A DNA stretch of 36,268 nt, taken from contig CAZRIP010000022.1 in the NCBI GenBank assembly GCA_964600165.1, forward strand, positions 1-36,268. The letters run 5' to 3'. Below, piece after piece: positions 6,368 through 13,556 of this stretch (positions are counted from its first letter, which is position 1; each line of letters starts with the position of its first letter). Below the pieces are notes generated by a model. The model searched no databases. It was given only the letters and a program-made list of their open reading frames with translations, and had not been told where the DNA came from. The position numbers were made by a program, and so were the translations under genes. This DNA is from CAZRIP01 sp964600165. GTDB lineage: Bacteria; Elusimicrobiota; Elusimicrobia; UBA1565; UBA9628.

Positions 6368-6396
6368 ATTCTAGCAAGACGGCCGCCGGCAATCAA
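6368..6396 (-). promoter_or_regulatory. Predicted promoter of the BMC operon
   Basis: On the minus strand, TTGATT (6396-6391) and TAGAAT (6373-6368) are separated by exactly 17 nt. TGC directly precedes the -10, giving an extended -10 as well. Transcription would start near 6361, leaving a leader of about 43 nt that contains the hairpin at 6327-6345. It lies in the 78-nt gap after the acid phosphatase gene, so the BMC operon can be expressed independently of the phosphatases. No clear operator was seen. Confidence 0.65.
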
Positions 6397-6993
6397 TCAA
6401 TATTCTGACAGCGGTATGACGAGCTCGCCGAGCGTCCCGGGGTTGTAATCTTCCTTGAAAACCGAGCGCTTGTTGCGCCGGACGCGGATCGGCAAGACGT
6501 GCGCCTTGCGCGCTTCCTCGATGTCGGTGTCGCTGTCCCCGAAGAACAGCACGTAGGTGCCGTTGGCGAGGAACTGGTGCTTGGCCGTCTTGTCCGAGGC
6601 GAACAGAAAGCGGCCGCGCGGCACGAGGTGGCGCCACTCCTTCTTGAGCCCGTCGGCGTCTATCTGAGGCCGGCTCGTGATGACGGCGACCTTGAAGCCG
6701 CAGACGCGGAAGAGCCAGGCGAGGCCGTAAGGGATGTATTTCGGCTTCTCGATGTCGTAAGCGTTGTTGACGATCGACCAGAACTCGGGCGAGTACGCCT
6801 GCGGCGCCCCCGCGAAGGCCTTATGGTACGCGTCGACGGAGTTGACCAGCGTGTCGTCGTAGTCGAAGGCGACGCCGAGCCCGCAGATCGTCACGAGCGA
6901 GAAGACGAGGCCCCACACGCTCATGGCCGCGAGCAGCTTCTTGGTGTTGGTCCAGTAGTGCTCGACTTTAGCGCGCGCGTTCTTGAGAACCAC
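6397..6993 (-). CDS. Membrane-anchored or exported HAD phosphatase, class B acid phosphatase-like
   Basis: The 198-residue protein carries all HAD phosphatase motifs: FDYDDT (D44 nucleophile, D46), VITSRP (T106/S107), K135 in SDKTAKH and GDSDTD (152-157). The order and spacing resemble AphA-type class B acid phosphatases. A hydrophobic segment (about 20-42) runs directly into motif I and suggests an uncleaved signal anchor. The GTG start at 6993 has GGAGG 6 nt upstream and overlaps the end of the 5'-nucleotidase gene by 26 nt, so the two are coupled. I infer dephosphorylation of nucleotides or other organic phosphates in the periplasm, supplying phosphate or nucleosides. Confidence 0.8.
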   Translation of the reverse strand: MVLKNARAKVEHYWTNTKKLLAAMSVWGLVFSLVTICGLGVAFDYDDTLVNSVDAYHKAFAGAPQAYSPEFWSIVNNAYDIEKPKYIPYGLAWLFRVCGFKVAVITSRPQIDADGLKKEWRHLVPRGRFLFASDKTAKHQFLANGTYVLFFGDSDTDIEEARKAHVLPIRVRRNKRSVFKEDYNPGTLGELVIPLSEY

Positions 6994-8560
6994 TCGAAGC
7001 CTCCATGGGGCGCATGCGGCCGCCCTTGGGCGCGACGACGGTCTTTTCGCGCTCGACGCACCATTTCAGCACGTCGCGGACCAGCGTCGGTTCGACCTCT
7101 TTCTTCTCGGCGCGGTCGAAAGGCGTGTAGCCGTCGCCTCCGCGGACCAAGAAGTCGAGCGTCGACAGCGTGTAGCGCGCTTCGGGATCGAGCGGCTTGC
7201 CGCCGACGGTGATGTCCGCGACCCGGCTTCCGTCCGGACCCTCGCGATCGTATTTCATCTCGGCCCCCGAGATCTGCATGAAGGCCTTGTGATTGTCGAC
7301 GCCGTGATCGAAGACCTCGCGCAGCAGCTTGCCGCTCATCGTGAGATTGGCGACCCGGTTGTCGAAAGGCATGATGTTGAACAGCCTGCGCAGCGTGATC
7401 GGCCCTTTCGGAAGATCGGCCCGGATGCCGCCGCCGTTCTGCAGCCCGACGTCGGTCTTGGAATAGGCGCGCTCGCAGTCGGCCATCCAATCGCCGACCG
7501 AGGCCTCTCCGTCGCGGTTGCGCAACAGCGTGTCGGCGGCCGTTCCGACGACGACGTCGTAGATCTTCGCCACGCGGTCGAGCTCGGGTTTGAGCGCCTT
7601 GGTCACCTCGGGGTCGACGCCCGCTTCGTCGATCCACAGGCGCACGAGCGAGCCCGTCGAGGCGATGACGCGCTTGGTCTGGGGATCGATCGTCAACGTG
7701 ACGGCGCCGACGCGGGAAAGCCCGGTGCCGTCCTGCACGATCAAGGTGCCGTGAGTGGGCTCGCGGAACGGCTTGGTAAGAAAGGTATGCGTATGCCCGC
7801 CGACGATCAGGTCGATTCCGGGGACCTCGCGCGCGATGGTCTGGTCGCCCTCGAAATTGCCGAGCTCGGGGGACTCGAAGCCCACGTGAGTCACGCCGAT
7901 GATGACCGTGGCGCCCGCGCCGCGCAGAAGGGAGACGACGTCGCGCGCCTCATCGACCTCGCGGCGGAACTCCAGGCCCCGGTAGAGGTCCGGCAGGCTC
8001 AGGTTGCGCATGTTCGTCGTCAGCAGGCCGAAGATGCCGACCTTGACGCCCGCGACCTCCTTGATGACGAAGGACTTGAGCCAATCCGGCTTCCTCTTGC
8101 GGCCGATCTCGTAGACGTTCGCGCCGAGGGCCGGCATCTTGAGGTTTCCGACGAGGCGCTTGAGGTTGTCGACGCCGAAATCGAAGTCGTGGTTGCCGAC
8201 TTCCACCGCGTCGTAGTGCAGCAGATTGAACACTTCGACGAGCGCGTCGCCTTCGGTGCCGTTGCCTTCCGGCGTACCCTGGAACCAGTCGCCGGCGTCG
8301 AGGAGCAGCCGCGGACCGGTCCGCGCGTTCAGGTAGCTCGACAGCGCGGCGGCGCCGCCGATCATGCGGCCGGCGAGGGCGGGGTCATACTCCTCCGGCC
8401 GCTGCATGATCCACCCGTGGATGTCGTTGGTGTGGAACACGTCGATCGTGATCGGGGGAGCGCCGGCGGCGGCGGGCTTGGCGCGCTTCTTCGCTTTCGC
8501 GCGGGGCGCCGCCTGCGCGGAGCTCAGACCCAGCAGCAAGATCAGGAGAAGAAGCCTCAT
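6968..8560 (-). CDS. Secreted 5'-nucleotidase / UshA-like metallophosphatase
   Basis: The protein has about 530 residues from ATG 8560, where a signal peptide (MRLLLLILLLGLSSAQA) begins. A GTG 11 codons earlier (8593), overlapping the upstream stop, is the alternative start. The N-terminal calcineurin-like domain has FHTNDIHG (D46, H48), LLDAGDWFQG (about 86-95), GNHDFDFG (122-129), GVTHVGFES and GGHTHT. The C-terminal 5'-nucleotidase domain has LQNGGGIRADLPKGPIT, MPFDNRV and DFLVRGGDGYTPF, which bind the substrate base and sugar. It hydrolyses nucleotides, possibly also UDP-sugars, in the periplasm. It lies upstream of the acid phosphatase and the BMC operon on the same strand. Confidence 0.93.
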   Translation of the reverse strand: MRLLLLILLLGLSSAQAAPRAKAKKRAKPAAAGAPPITIDVFHTNDIHGWIMQRPEEYDPALAGRMIGGAAALSSYLNARTGPRLLLDAGDWFQGTPEGNGTEGDALVEVFNLLHYDAVEVGNHDFDFGVDNLKRLVGNLKMPALGANVYEIGRKRKPDWLKSFVIKEVAGVKVGIFGLLTTNMRNLSLPDLYRGLEFRREVDEARDVVSLLRGAGATVIIGVTHVGFESPELGNFEGDQTIAREVPGIDLIVGGHTHTFLTKPFREPTHGTLIVQDGTGLSRVGAVTLTIDPQTKRVIASTGSLVRLWIDEAGVDPEVTKALKPELDRVAKIYDVVVGTAADTLLRNRDGEASVGDWMADCERAYSKTDVGLQNGGGIRADLPKGPITLRRLFNIMPFDNRVANLTMSGKLLREVFDHGVDNHKAFMQISGAEMKYDREGPDGSRVADITVGGKPLDPEARYTLSTLDFLVRGGDGYTPFDRAEKKEVEPTLVRDVLKWCVEREKTVVAPKGGRMRPMEASSGSQERAR

Positions 8561-8589
8561 CGCCGGGGATTGTACAAATTTTGCCGTTC

Positions 8590-9099
8590 TCACGACGCCA
8601 ACGCCTCGGCCGCGGCGTCGATCGCTTTTTGCAGCGCCTCGCCGCAGTCCGACAGCCGCTTGGCCACGCCCTCGCGCTTGAGGCCGTCGACGAAGCGCGG
8701 GTCATCGTGGGCTTTCTTTCTTTGAGAACGGTGGTGGAGCTCGGCGACGGAGGCCTGCTTCTTGGCCTCGACGAGCAGCGCGGCGGCTTCCTCGCCCGAC
8801 AGCCCGAGCGCGCGCGAAAGCGCGAGCGCCGAGTCCCTGAGCCGCGCCGAGAACTTCACAAGCTCGTCGTCGATCGCGAGCTCGTGGCGCGAGGCCTCCT
8901 CGGCGGCCCAGACGGCCTCGTCGGCCGCGTCCAAGAGCGCGACGGCGGCGACGCGGTGCGAGCCGCGCAGCGACTCATCGACCTTGCGCGCCGGGCGCGC
9001 CGGCGTCGCCGCCTTCGGGTCGCCGAGCTTGGCGCGCGCCGCGGCCAGGACTTGAGCCGTGGTCTCGGCGTGCCTGCGGAGAGGTTCGGGGGCGGCCAC
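8590..9099 (-). CDS. Hypothetical alpha-helical protein
   Basis: I do not recognise this 169-residue protein. It is rich in Ala, Glu, Arg and Leu, is predicted almost entirely helical with heptad-like spacing, and has a single Cys and no signal peptide or membrane segment. An RSQRKKAHDDPRF stretch marks a polar linker at about 124-136. Translation starts at GTG 9099, 6 nt after a TAGAAT that probably acts as a -10 element. The stop overlaps a possible GTG start of the 5'-nucleotidase gene by 4 nt, so the two may form one unit. A role in phosphate or nucleotide metabolism is only suggested by position. Confidence 0.65.
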   Translation of the reverse strand: MAAPEPLRRHAETTAQVLAAARAKLGDPKAATPARPARKVDESLRGSHRVAAVALLDAADEAVWAAEEASRHELAIDDELVKFSARLRDSALALSRALGLSGEEAAALLVEAKKQASVAELHHRSQRKKAHDDPRFVDGLKREGVAKRLSDCGEALQKAIDAAAEALAS

Positions 9100-9105
9100 G
9101 GACCG

Positions 9106-9111
9106 ATTCTA
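9106..9111 (-). promoter_or_regulatory. Predicted -10 element, leaderless start of the 9099 gene
   Basis: TAGAAT on the minus strand ends 6 nt before the GTG at 9099. Initiation 6-7 nt after the -10 would place the mRNA 5' end at or next to the start codon. No convincing -35 was seen. It lies in the 14-nt gap after asnB, so it would initiate a separate unit for the phosphatase genes. Confidence 0.4.
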
Positions 9112-9113
9112 AC

Positions 9114-10955
9114 TTATCGGGCGGTGGCCGGGGTTTCGATCGACTCGAGCCACAGCCCGAGCACGAGCGCGCGGAAGAAGAGGCCGGCCTCGACGTCGCG
9201 GCTGCCGCGCGCGAGCTGGTCGCGGAACAGGCGCAGCCGGGATTGGTCGAAGATCTCGGAACGCGCGCTCAAGAGACGCTCGGCCGCGGCGTTCTTCGGA
9301 TCGCGCACCCAGGCCTCCCAGGGCACGATGAAGCCGTGCTTCTTGCGCCAGACGACGTCGGACGGCAGATAGCGCGCGGCGACCTTGCGCAGCAGGTACT
9401 TTCCCTTGAAGTAGCGGATCTTGAGGCTCGCCGGCAGCTCGGCCGAGTGCTCGACGACGGGCGCGTTCAAGAACGGCACGCGCGCTTCCAGGCTCGCGCG
9501 CATCGTCGATTTGTCGGCTTTCATCAACAGCGAGTCGCACAGGACGGTCTGCAGGTCGAAGGCCAGAGCGTCGTTCAAGCGCTCCATCGGCGGCTCGAGG
9601 TCCTTGAGCCACTCGAGCGGATCGAGCGCGCTCGCGGCCTCCCAGAACTCCGGGCGAAGGATCGCGCGCAGGTCGTCGGGCCGCGCCGACGCCGTTGCCT
9701 CGGCCCAATCCCGCGCGCCGGCCATAGGCAGCGAGTCGAAGACCTGGCCCTTGCCCAGCCGCCGCGCGAGCGGCGCGGCGAGGCCGCGCAGAGGCGACGG
9801 AAGGCGCTTCAAGTTCTCGTTGACCCAGGCGGCCTTGTAGCGGTTGTAGCCCGCGAAGAGCTCGTCGGCGCCCTCGCCGGTCAAGACGACCTTCACGCGC
9901 TCACGCGCGTGCTTGGCCAAGAGATACGTCGGCAGGATCGCCGAGTCGGCGATGGGCTCGTCCAAGAGGCCGATCGAATCCTCGAGCTTCTCGAGGACCG
10001 TCGCGGGAAGCGTCAGCGCGTGATGCTCCGTGCCGAGATGAGCGGCGACTTTCTTCGCCCACGCCGACTCGTCGACGCCGGAGTCCGCGCCCGAGAAGCC
10101 CACGGAGAACGTCTGCACGCGCTCCTTGCCCGCGTGCCGGACCATGTAGGCCGCGATCAGGCTCGAGTCGACGCCGCCGGAAAGGAACGCTCCGACCGGC
10201 ACGTCGGAGAGCATCGCGCCCTTGACGGCCTCGGAGAGGACGCGGTCGAGGACGTCCTCGGCTTCCCGGAGGCCGATCTTGAGCGGCGCGCGCCGCGGCA
10301 GCTTCCAATAGCGCTCGACCTTGAGGCCCGAGGGCGACAGCCGAAGAAGGCTGCCCGGAGGGAGCTTGAGCGCGTCGCGCAGGATCGTGCGAGGGGCGTG
10401 CACTTTGCCGTACGAGAGATAGTCGATGACGGCGGCGTGGTCGAGAGCGCGCGAGACGCCGCCCGCGATCAGCGCGCGCAGCTCCGAGGCGAAAAGCAGG
10501 CGCTTGCCGTCGAAGGAATAGTAAAGCGGCTTGATGCCGAGCGGGTCGCGCGCCAGCGTGAGCTCGTTCTTACGGGAGTCCCAAACCGCGACGGCGAACA
10601 TGCCGACCAGGCGCTTGAACGCGTCCGGCCCTTCTTTCTCGTAGAGGCGGAGGATCGTCTCGGTGTCGCTGTGCGTCTTGAAGGCCGCGCCGGGCAGGAG
10701 CCTGCGCAGCTCGAGGTGGTTGTAGACCTCGCCGTTGAAGACGACGGCGAGCCGCCCATCGTCCGAGAGCATCGGCTGATGGCCGCGCTCGAGATCAAGG
10801 ATCGACAGGCGCCGAAAGCCGAGGCCGGCCGGCCCGTCGAAATGGAACCCCTCGTCGTCGGGGCCTCGGTGGACGAGCGCGGCCGTCATCCGCTCGACGG
10901 CAGAGCGGTCAGCCGGAGCGCCCGAGACGCTGAAAAAACCGCAAAGGCCGCACAT
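9114..10955 (-). CDS. asnB: Asparagine synthase (glutamine-hydrolysing)
   Basis: The 613-residue enzyme starts MCGLCGFFSV; Cys2 is the glutaminase nucleophile once Met is removed, which fixes the start at 10955 although the frame stays open upstream. The class II glutamine amidotransferase domain (2 to about 190) has ALVHRGPDDEG, FNGEVYNH and HSDTETIL. The synthetase domain has the ATP-pyrophosphatase loop SGGVDSS (259-265), DEPIADSAILPTYLLAK and LTGEGADELFAGYNRYK. It makes asparagine from aspartate, glutamine and ATP. Similar proteins also amidate cell-surface or peptide substrates, which the sequence cannot exclude. The start follows the DUF72 stop by 2 nt. Confidence 0.95.
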   Translation of the reverse strand: MCGLCGFFSVSGAPADRSAVERMTAALVHRGPDDEGFHFDGPAGLGFRRLSILDLERGHQPMLSDDGRLAVVFNGEVYNHLELRRLLPGAAFKTHSDTETILRLYEKEGPDAFKRLVGMFAVAVWDSRKNELTLARDPLGIKPLYYSFDGKRLLFASELRALIAGGVSRALDHAAVIDYLSYGKVHAPRTILRDALKLPPGSLLRLSPSGLKVERYWKLPRRAPLKIGLREAEDVLDRVLSEAVKGAMLSDVPVGAFLSGGVDSSLIAAYMVRHAGKERVQTFSVGFSGADSGVDESAWAKKVAAHLGTEHHALTLPATVLEKLEDSIGLLDEPIADSAILPTYLLAKHARERVKVVLTGEGADELFAGYNRYKAAWVNENLKRLPSPLRGLAAPLARRLGKGQVFDSLPMAGARDWAEATASARPDDLRAILRPEFWEAASALDPLEWLKDLEPPMERLNDALAFDLQTVLCDSLLMKADKSTMRASLEARVPFLNAPVVEHSAELPASLKIRYFKGKYLLRKVAARYLPSDVVWRKKHGFIVPWEAWVRDPKNAAAERLLSARSEIFDQSRLRLFRDQLARGSRDVEAGLFFRALVLGLWLESIETPATAR

Positions 10956-10957
10956 GG

Positions 10958-11623
10958 TCAGCCTCGCGCGAAGCGCCGCGCCTCGTCGAAGCCTTCCCGC
11001 CCCATGAAGAACACGTAGGAAGGCGCGCCCTCGCACAGCGAGCGCAGCGCCTTGAGCGCGGCGTCGGCGTGCGGCGCGCCCGGGAGCCGGAAATAATTGA
11101 CGCGCGCGCGCGGCGCCTTCGTCGCGCGCTCGAGCGGGTCGAAGGCGGGCACGAGCTCGAGATCCTTGCAGACGCGGCCGGCCAAGTCCTCGTTCCAACG
11201 CCCCCGCGGCTGCCAGACGAGCGTGAGCTTGTCGCGCCGGATCTCCTTGAAGAACCGGTACATGTCGCGCAGATGGTCGGCGTCGGCGTAAAAGGCCGGC
11301 GGCGTCTCGAACAACACGAAGCGCGCGCCCAGCGCCGTCGCGAAAGCGCGCGTCGCGTCCCATGCCAAGCCGACCTCGGGCGTGGGCCTGAAATAGCCCG
11401 TCGCGCCCCGGCGGCGCGAGGAGACGTCGTTTTCGTCCGCGTGCGTGATCGCGCGCCAGGCGCGGATCGAGAACGCGAAGTCCTTGGGCGCGTCCGCGCG
11501 CCAGTTTTCGGCCGTCGCGATGCGAGGCAGCTTCTCGAAGGTGTCCTTGATCTCGACGGCGCCGAGCTCGGTGAAATAGCGCGCGCGCGCGATGGGAAAG
11601 CCGCAGCAGCCCGCCCTGATCAT
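10958..11623 (-). CDS. DUF72 family protein (YecE-like)
   Basis: The 221-residue protein fits the DUF72 barrel family. It begins MIRAGCCGFPIARARYF (start 11623), close to the family's usual G-x-x-G/S-W/F opening. It continues with FTELGAVEIKDTFEKLPR, DFAFSIRAWRAITH, FVLFETPPAF and the closing YVFFMGREGFDEARRF. Biochemical function is unknown. A longer reading to 11737 only overlaps the neighbouring gene and is rejected. It sits 4 nt from the small membrane protein gene and 2 nt from asnB, consistent with co-transcription. Confidence 0.85.
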   Translation of the reverse strand: MIRAGCCGFPIARARYFTELGAVEIKDTFEKLPRIATAENWRADAPKDFAFSIRAWRAITHADENDVSSRRRGATGYFRPTPEVGLAWDATRAFATALGARFVLFETPPAFYADADHLRDMYRFFKEIRRDKLTLVWQPRGRWNEDLAGRVCKDLELVPAFDPLERATKAPRARVNYFRLPGAPHADAALKALRSLCEGAPSYVFFMGREGFDEARRFARG

Positions 11624-11627
11624 TTTA

Positions 11628-11942
11628 TTAAGAGAAGAGCTCGAAAGGCGGCTCCGGGCGCTTGCGCTCGACGACCTCCGGCAGGCAGCGGGCGTAGCGC
11701 CACAAATAATACGCGATGCCGGCGCACGCGAGGCCATAGGCCAGCTCGAAGCCGCCGTAGCGCAGCCACTGCTCCTGCGTGACGAACTGCCACTTATACG
11801 AGGAGTAGAGGTTGGCGTCGGGCTCGCCGACGAAGAGGTCGAAGAGGCCCTTGAGCGCGACGACGAAGCCCCAAAGACCGAGGAGCCCCGCGGCGATGAC
11901 CGCGAGGCCCCTGATCTTGATCTTTTCCATCCCTTTTTCCAT
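11628..11942 (-). CDS. Small two-helix membrane protein, unknown
   Basis: The protein of about 104 residues has two predicted membrane helices (about 12-36 and 64-82) joined by a polar loop containing YSSYKWQFVTQEQWLRYGG, and a basic, Pro-rich tail. I do not recognise a family. The ATG at 11942 is used here, but the fifth codon is also ATG (11930) and either could start translation. It lies between rpsI (22 nt upstream) and the DUF72 gene (4 nt downstream), so it is probably read with them. Confidence 0.65.
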   Translation of the reverse strand: MEKGMEKIKIRGLAVIAAGLLGLWGFVVALKGLFDLFVGEPDANLYSSYKWQFVTQEQWLRYGGFELAYGLACAGIAYYLWRYARCLPEVVERKRPEPPFELFS

Positions 11943-11964
11943 GAGGATTAGGGGATGGGGCCGA

Positions 11965-12369
11965 TCAACGCTTGGAGTACTGGAACCGCTTGCGCGCCTT
12001 CGGCTGGCCGGACTTCTTGCGCTCGACCATGCGGGGGTCGCGCGTCAGGAAGCCTTCGGCCCGGAGGGGCTTGCGGTTTTTCTCGTCGACCTTGACCAGG
12101 GCGCGCGAGATCGCGTGCCGGGCCGCTCCGGCCTGGCCGCTCGTGCCGCCGCCGACGATCTTGAGCACGAAGTCGAACTTCTTCGCGCCGTCGATCACGT
12201 TGATCGGGGCCATCACGTCGCGCTTCTGGTGGTCCTGCCCGCGGAAGTACACTTCGACGGGTTTGGAGTTAATGAGGACTTTGCCTTCCCCGTTGGGAAT
12301 CAGGCGAACCGAGGCCACGGAGGTCTTGCGCCGGCCGGTGGCCCAGATTTGAGTGTTGGTTTTAGCCAT
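11965..12369 (-). CDS. rpsI: 30S ribosomal protein S9
   Basis: The 134-residue protein matches bacterial S9, including ATGRRKTSVASVRLIPNGEG near the N-terminus, VGGGTSGQAGAARHAISRAL in the middle and the C-terminal tail DPRMVERKKSGQPKARKRFQ ending YSKR. The Lys/Arg tail reaches the tRNA anticodon region of the P site. It follows rplM by 3 nt, the usual rplM-rpsI pair. Confidence 0.99.
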   Translation of the reverse strand: MAKTNTQIWATGRRKTSVASVRLIPNGEGKVLINSKPVEVYFRGQDHQKRDVMAPINVIDGAKKFDFVLKIVGGGTSGQAGAARHAISRALVKVDEKNRKPLRAEGFLTRDPRMVERKKSGQPKARKRFQYSKR

Positions 12370-12372
12370 GGA

Positions 12373-12816
12373 TTAAGAAGCCTTCCCTTGAGAAACAGGG
12401 GCCGTCGCGTGCGGATGCTTGTCGCCCGGGTAGATCTTCAATCGGGCGAGCTGCTTGCCGCGCAGGCGGTTGTTGCGGATCATCCGCTTGACGGCGAGGT
12501 AGACGACCTTTCGCGGGTCCTTTTCCATGACCCGGGCGACGGGCGTGACTTTCGCGCCGCCGGCGTAGCCCGAGTGGCTGAAGTAGAACTTCTGCGTCAT
12601 CTTGTTGCCCGACAGCTTGAGCTGCCTGGCGTTGGTGATAACAACGAAGTCGCCGCAATCGACGAAATCGGTGTAGGTCGGCTTGTGCTTGCCCCGAAGA
12701 AGAGTGGCGGCCTTGGTCGCGATGCGTCCGAGGGTCGCCGTCTTAGCGTCGAGGAAATGCCAGCGCCGTTGGGCGCCGGCTTGCTGCGGTTTGTGCATGT
12801 AGGTTTTCTGCGGCAT
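12373..12816 (-). CDS. rplM: 50S ribosomal protein L13
   Basis: The 147-residue protein is L13, an early-assembling protein of the large subunit. Marks include RRWHFLDAKTATLGRIATKA, YTDFVDCGDFVVITNARQLK, KFYFSHSGYAGG and AVKRMIRNNRLRGKQL. The ATG at 12816 gives the normal length; the frame stays open upstream but that part reads through the neighbouring gene. It is preceded by a promoter whose -10 ends 10 nt before the start. Confidence 0.99.
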   Translation of the reverse strand: MPQKTYMHKPQQAGAQRRWHFLDAKTATLGRIATKAATLLRGKHKPTYTDFVDCGDFVVITNARQLKLSGNKMTQKFYFSHSGYAGGAKVTPVARVMEKDPRKVVYLAVKRMIRNNRLRGKQLARLKIYPGDKHPHATAPVSQGKAS

Positions 12817-12826
12817 AGGAATAGAA

Positions 12827-12855
12827 ATAGTACCAAATCCCCCGTCGGCGTTCAA
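12827..12855 (-). promoter_or_regulatory. Predicted rplM-rpsI promoter
   Basis: On the minus strand TTGAAC (12855-12850) and TACTAT (12832-12827) are spaced by 17 nt. The predicted transcript start is only a few bases before the rplM ATG at 12816. The -35 overlaps the stop codon of the upstream gene. Confidence 0.55.
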
Positions 12856-13436
12856 GCGCGGCGGGGACCGACGACCTTGCAGAGCAGGAAGCCGGCGAGG
12901 ACGCCGAGCAGGCCGCCCATGACGCCGGCCTTGCCGACCGCGCCCTTGGCGGCGGCCAGGATGGGGTTGTCCATGGGGTCGACGCCCACGTGCAGGCTGG
13001 CGAGCTTCCAAGCGCCCTTTTCCTTGACCACGACGGCGCTCCAGCGCGAGGCCATCTCGCGGGTGTCGCCGTCGGCGAAGTGATAGAGGTCCTTGGACGT
13101 CCCGTGGGCGATCCCGACGTCGGGCGAGACGAAATCGGTGAGCTCGTCGGCCTGGGGCCGGAACTCGACGCTCTTGAGCAACGCATGCTCGCCGCCGAAA
13201 AAAGCCGTGAAGTATTTCTTGAGCTCGTGCAGGCTCGTGAACCGCTTCTGATCGACGGTCACGACGGAGAATTTTTCCCTAAATAAAGGATCCAGCGAGT
13301 CGAGATCGCGCGTATTGAGCGCGTCCGTGACGGTCTTGAGCATGCCGCGCAAAGCCTCGTGGTCGGCGTGACGCGGCTCGACGGCTTGCAACGGAGCCGC
13401 GAGTAAAACGAGGACGACGAGGGCGAGCAATCTCAT
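12852..13436 (-). CDS. Exported NTF2/SnoaL-like domain protein with C-terminal membrane helix
   Basis: The 194-residue protein starts with a signal peptide (MRLLALVVLVLLAAPLQA, cleavage near residue 18-20). Next comes an NTF2/SnoaL (DUF4440)-type fold at about 25-150: a helix with VTDALNTRDLDSLDPLF, then FSVVTVDQKRF, SLHELKKYFTAFFG, ending SRWSAVVVKEKGAWKLASLH. A Gly/Ala-rich hydrophobic segment (about 166-186) is a probable C-terminal membrane anchor. The fold commonly binds small molecules or mediates dimers, and the ligand here is unknown. A TGC-TAGAAT element ends 6 nt before the ATG, suggesting a nearly leaderless transcript. Confidence 0.7.
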   Translation of the reverse strand: MRLLALVVLVLLAAPLQAVEPRHADHEALRGMLKTVTDALNTRDLDSLDPLFREKFSVVTVDQKRFTSLHELKKYFTAFFGGEHALLKSVEFRPQADELTDFVSPDVGIAHGTSKDLYHFADGDTREMASRWSAVVVKEKGAWKLASLHVGVDPMDNPILAAAKGAVGKAGVMGGLLGVLAGFLLCKVVGPRRA

Positions 13437-13442
13437 GAGGCG

Positions 13443-13451
13443 ATTCTAGCA
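13443..13451 (-). promoter_or_regulatory. Predicted extended -10 promoter for the 13436 gene
   Basis: TGCTAGAAT on the minus strand is an extended -10 element. It ends 6 nt before the ATG at 13436, so initiation would fall at about the start codon. No good -35 is visible, as expected for an extended -10. Confidence 0.5.
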
Positions 13452-13478
13452 AACACCGGGCTTCCCTGATCCTTTTTC

Positions 13479-13528
13479 AGTTCGTTGCTTTGAAGCAACG
13501 CGCGCGCGTTGCAAAGAGGCAACGAACT
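13479..13528. repeat. 50-bp compound palindrome (hairpins within a palindrome)
   Basis: The two 25-nt halves are inverted copies: 10 bp at the outer ends (AGTTCGTTGC / GCAACGAACT) and 9 bp at the centre (GCAACGCGC / GCGCGTTGC) match perfectly, with 6 divergent bases between. Each half is also a hairpin: GTTGC-TTTGAA-GCAAC on the left and GTTGC-AAAGAG-GCAAC on the right. It lies in the 120-nt gap between two exported-protein genes. No U-run follows on either strand. It may be a REP/BIME-like element, a cruciform site or an mRNA processing structure. Confidence 0.7.
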
Positions 13529-13556
13529 ACTTTGGCGCATCAGAATCCGGCGCTGC

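Noticed and set aside
6983..8725. 580-codon plus-strand open frame opposite the 5'-nucleotidase
   Set aside because: It spans the end of one real gene and the start of another on the other strand, and the protein lacks any known fold signature.
10956..11363. N-terminal extension of asnB upstream of 10955
   Set aside because: The enzyme must start Met-Cys-Gly for the glutaminase nucleophile. The extension is the DUF72 gene read in another frame.
12817..13011. Extended rplM reading frame
   Set aside because: L13 begins at 12816 at normal length. The extension covers the promoter and the neighbouring gene.
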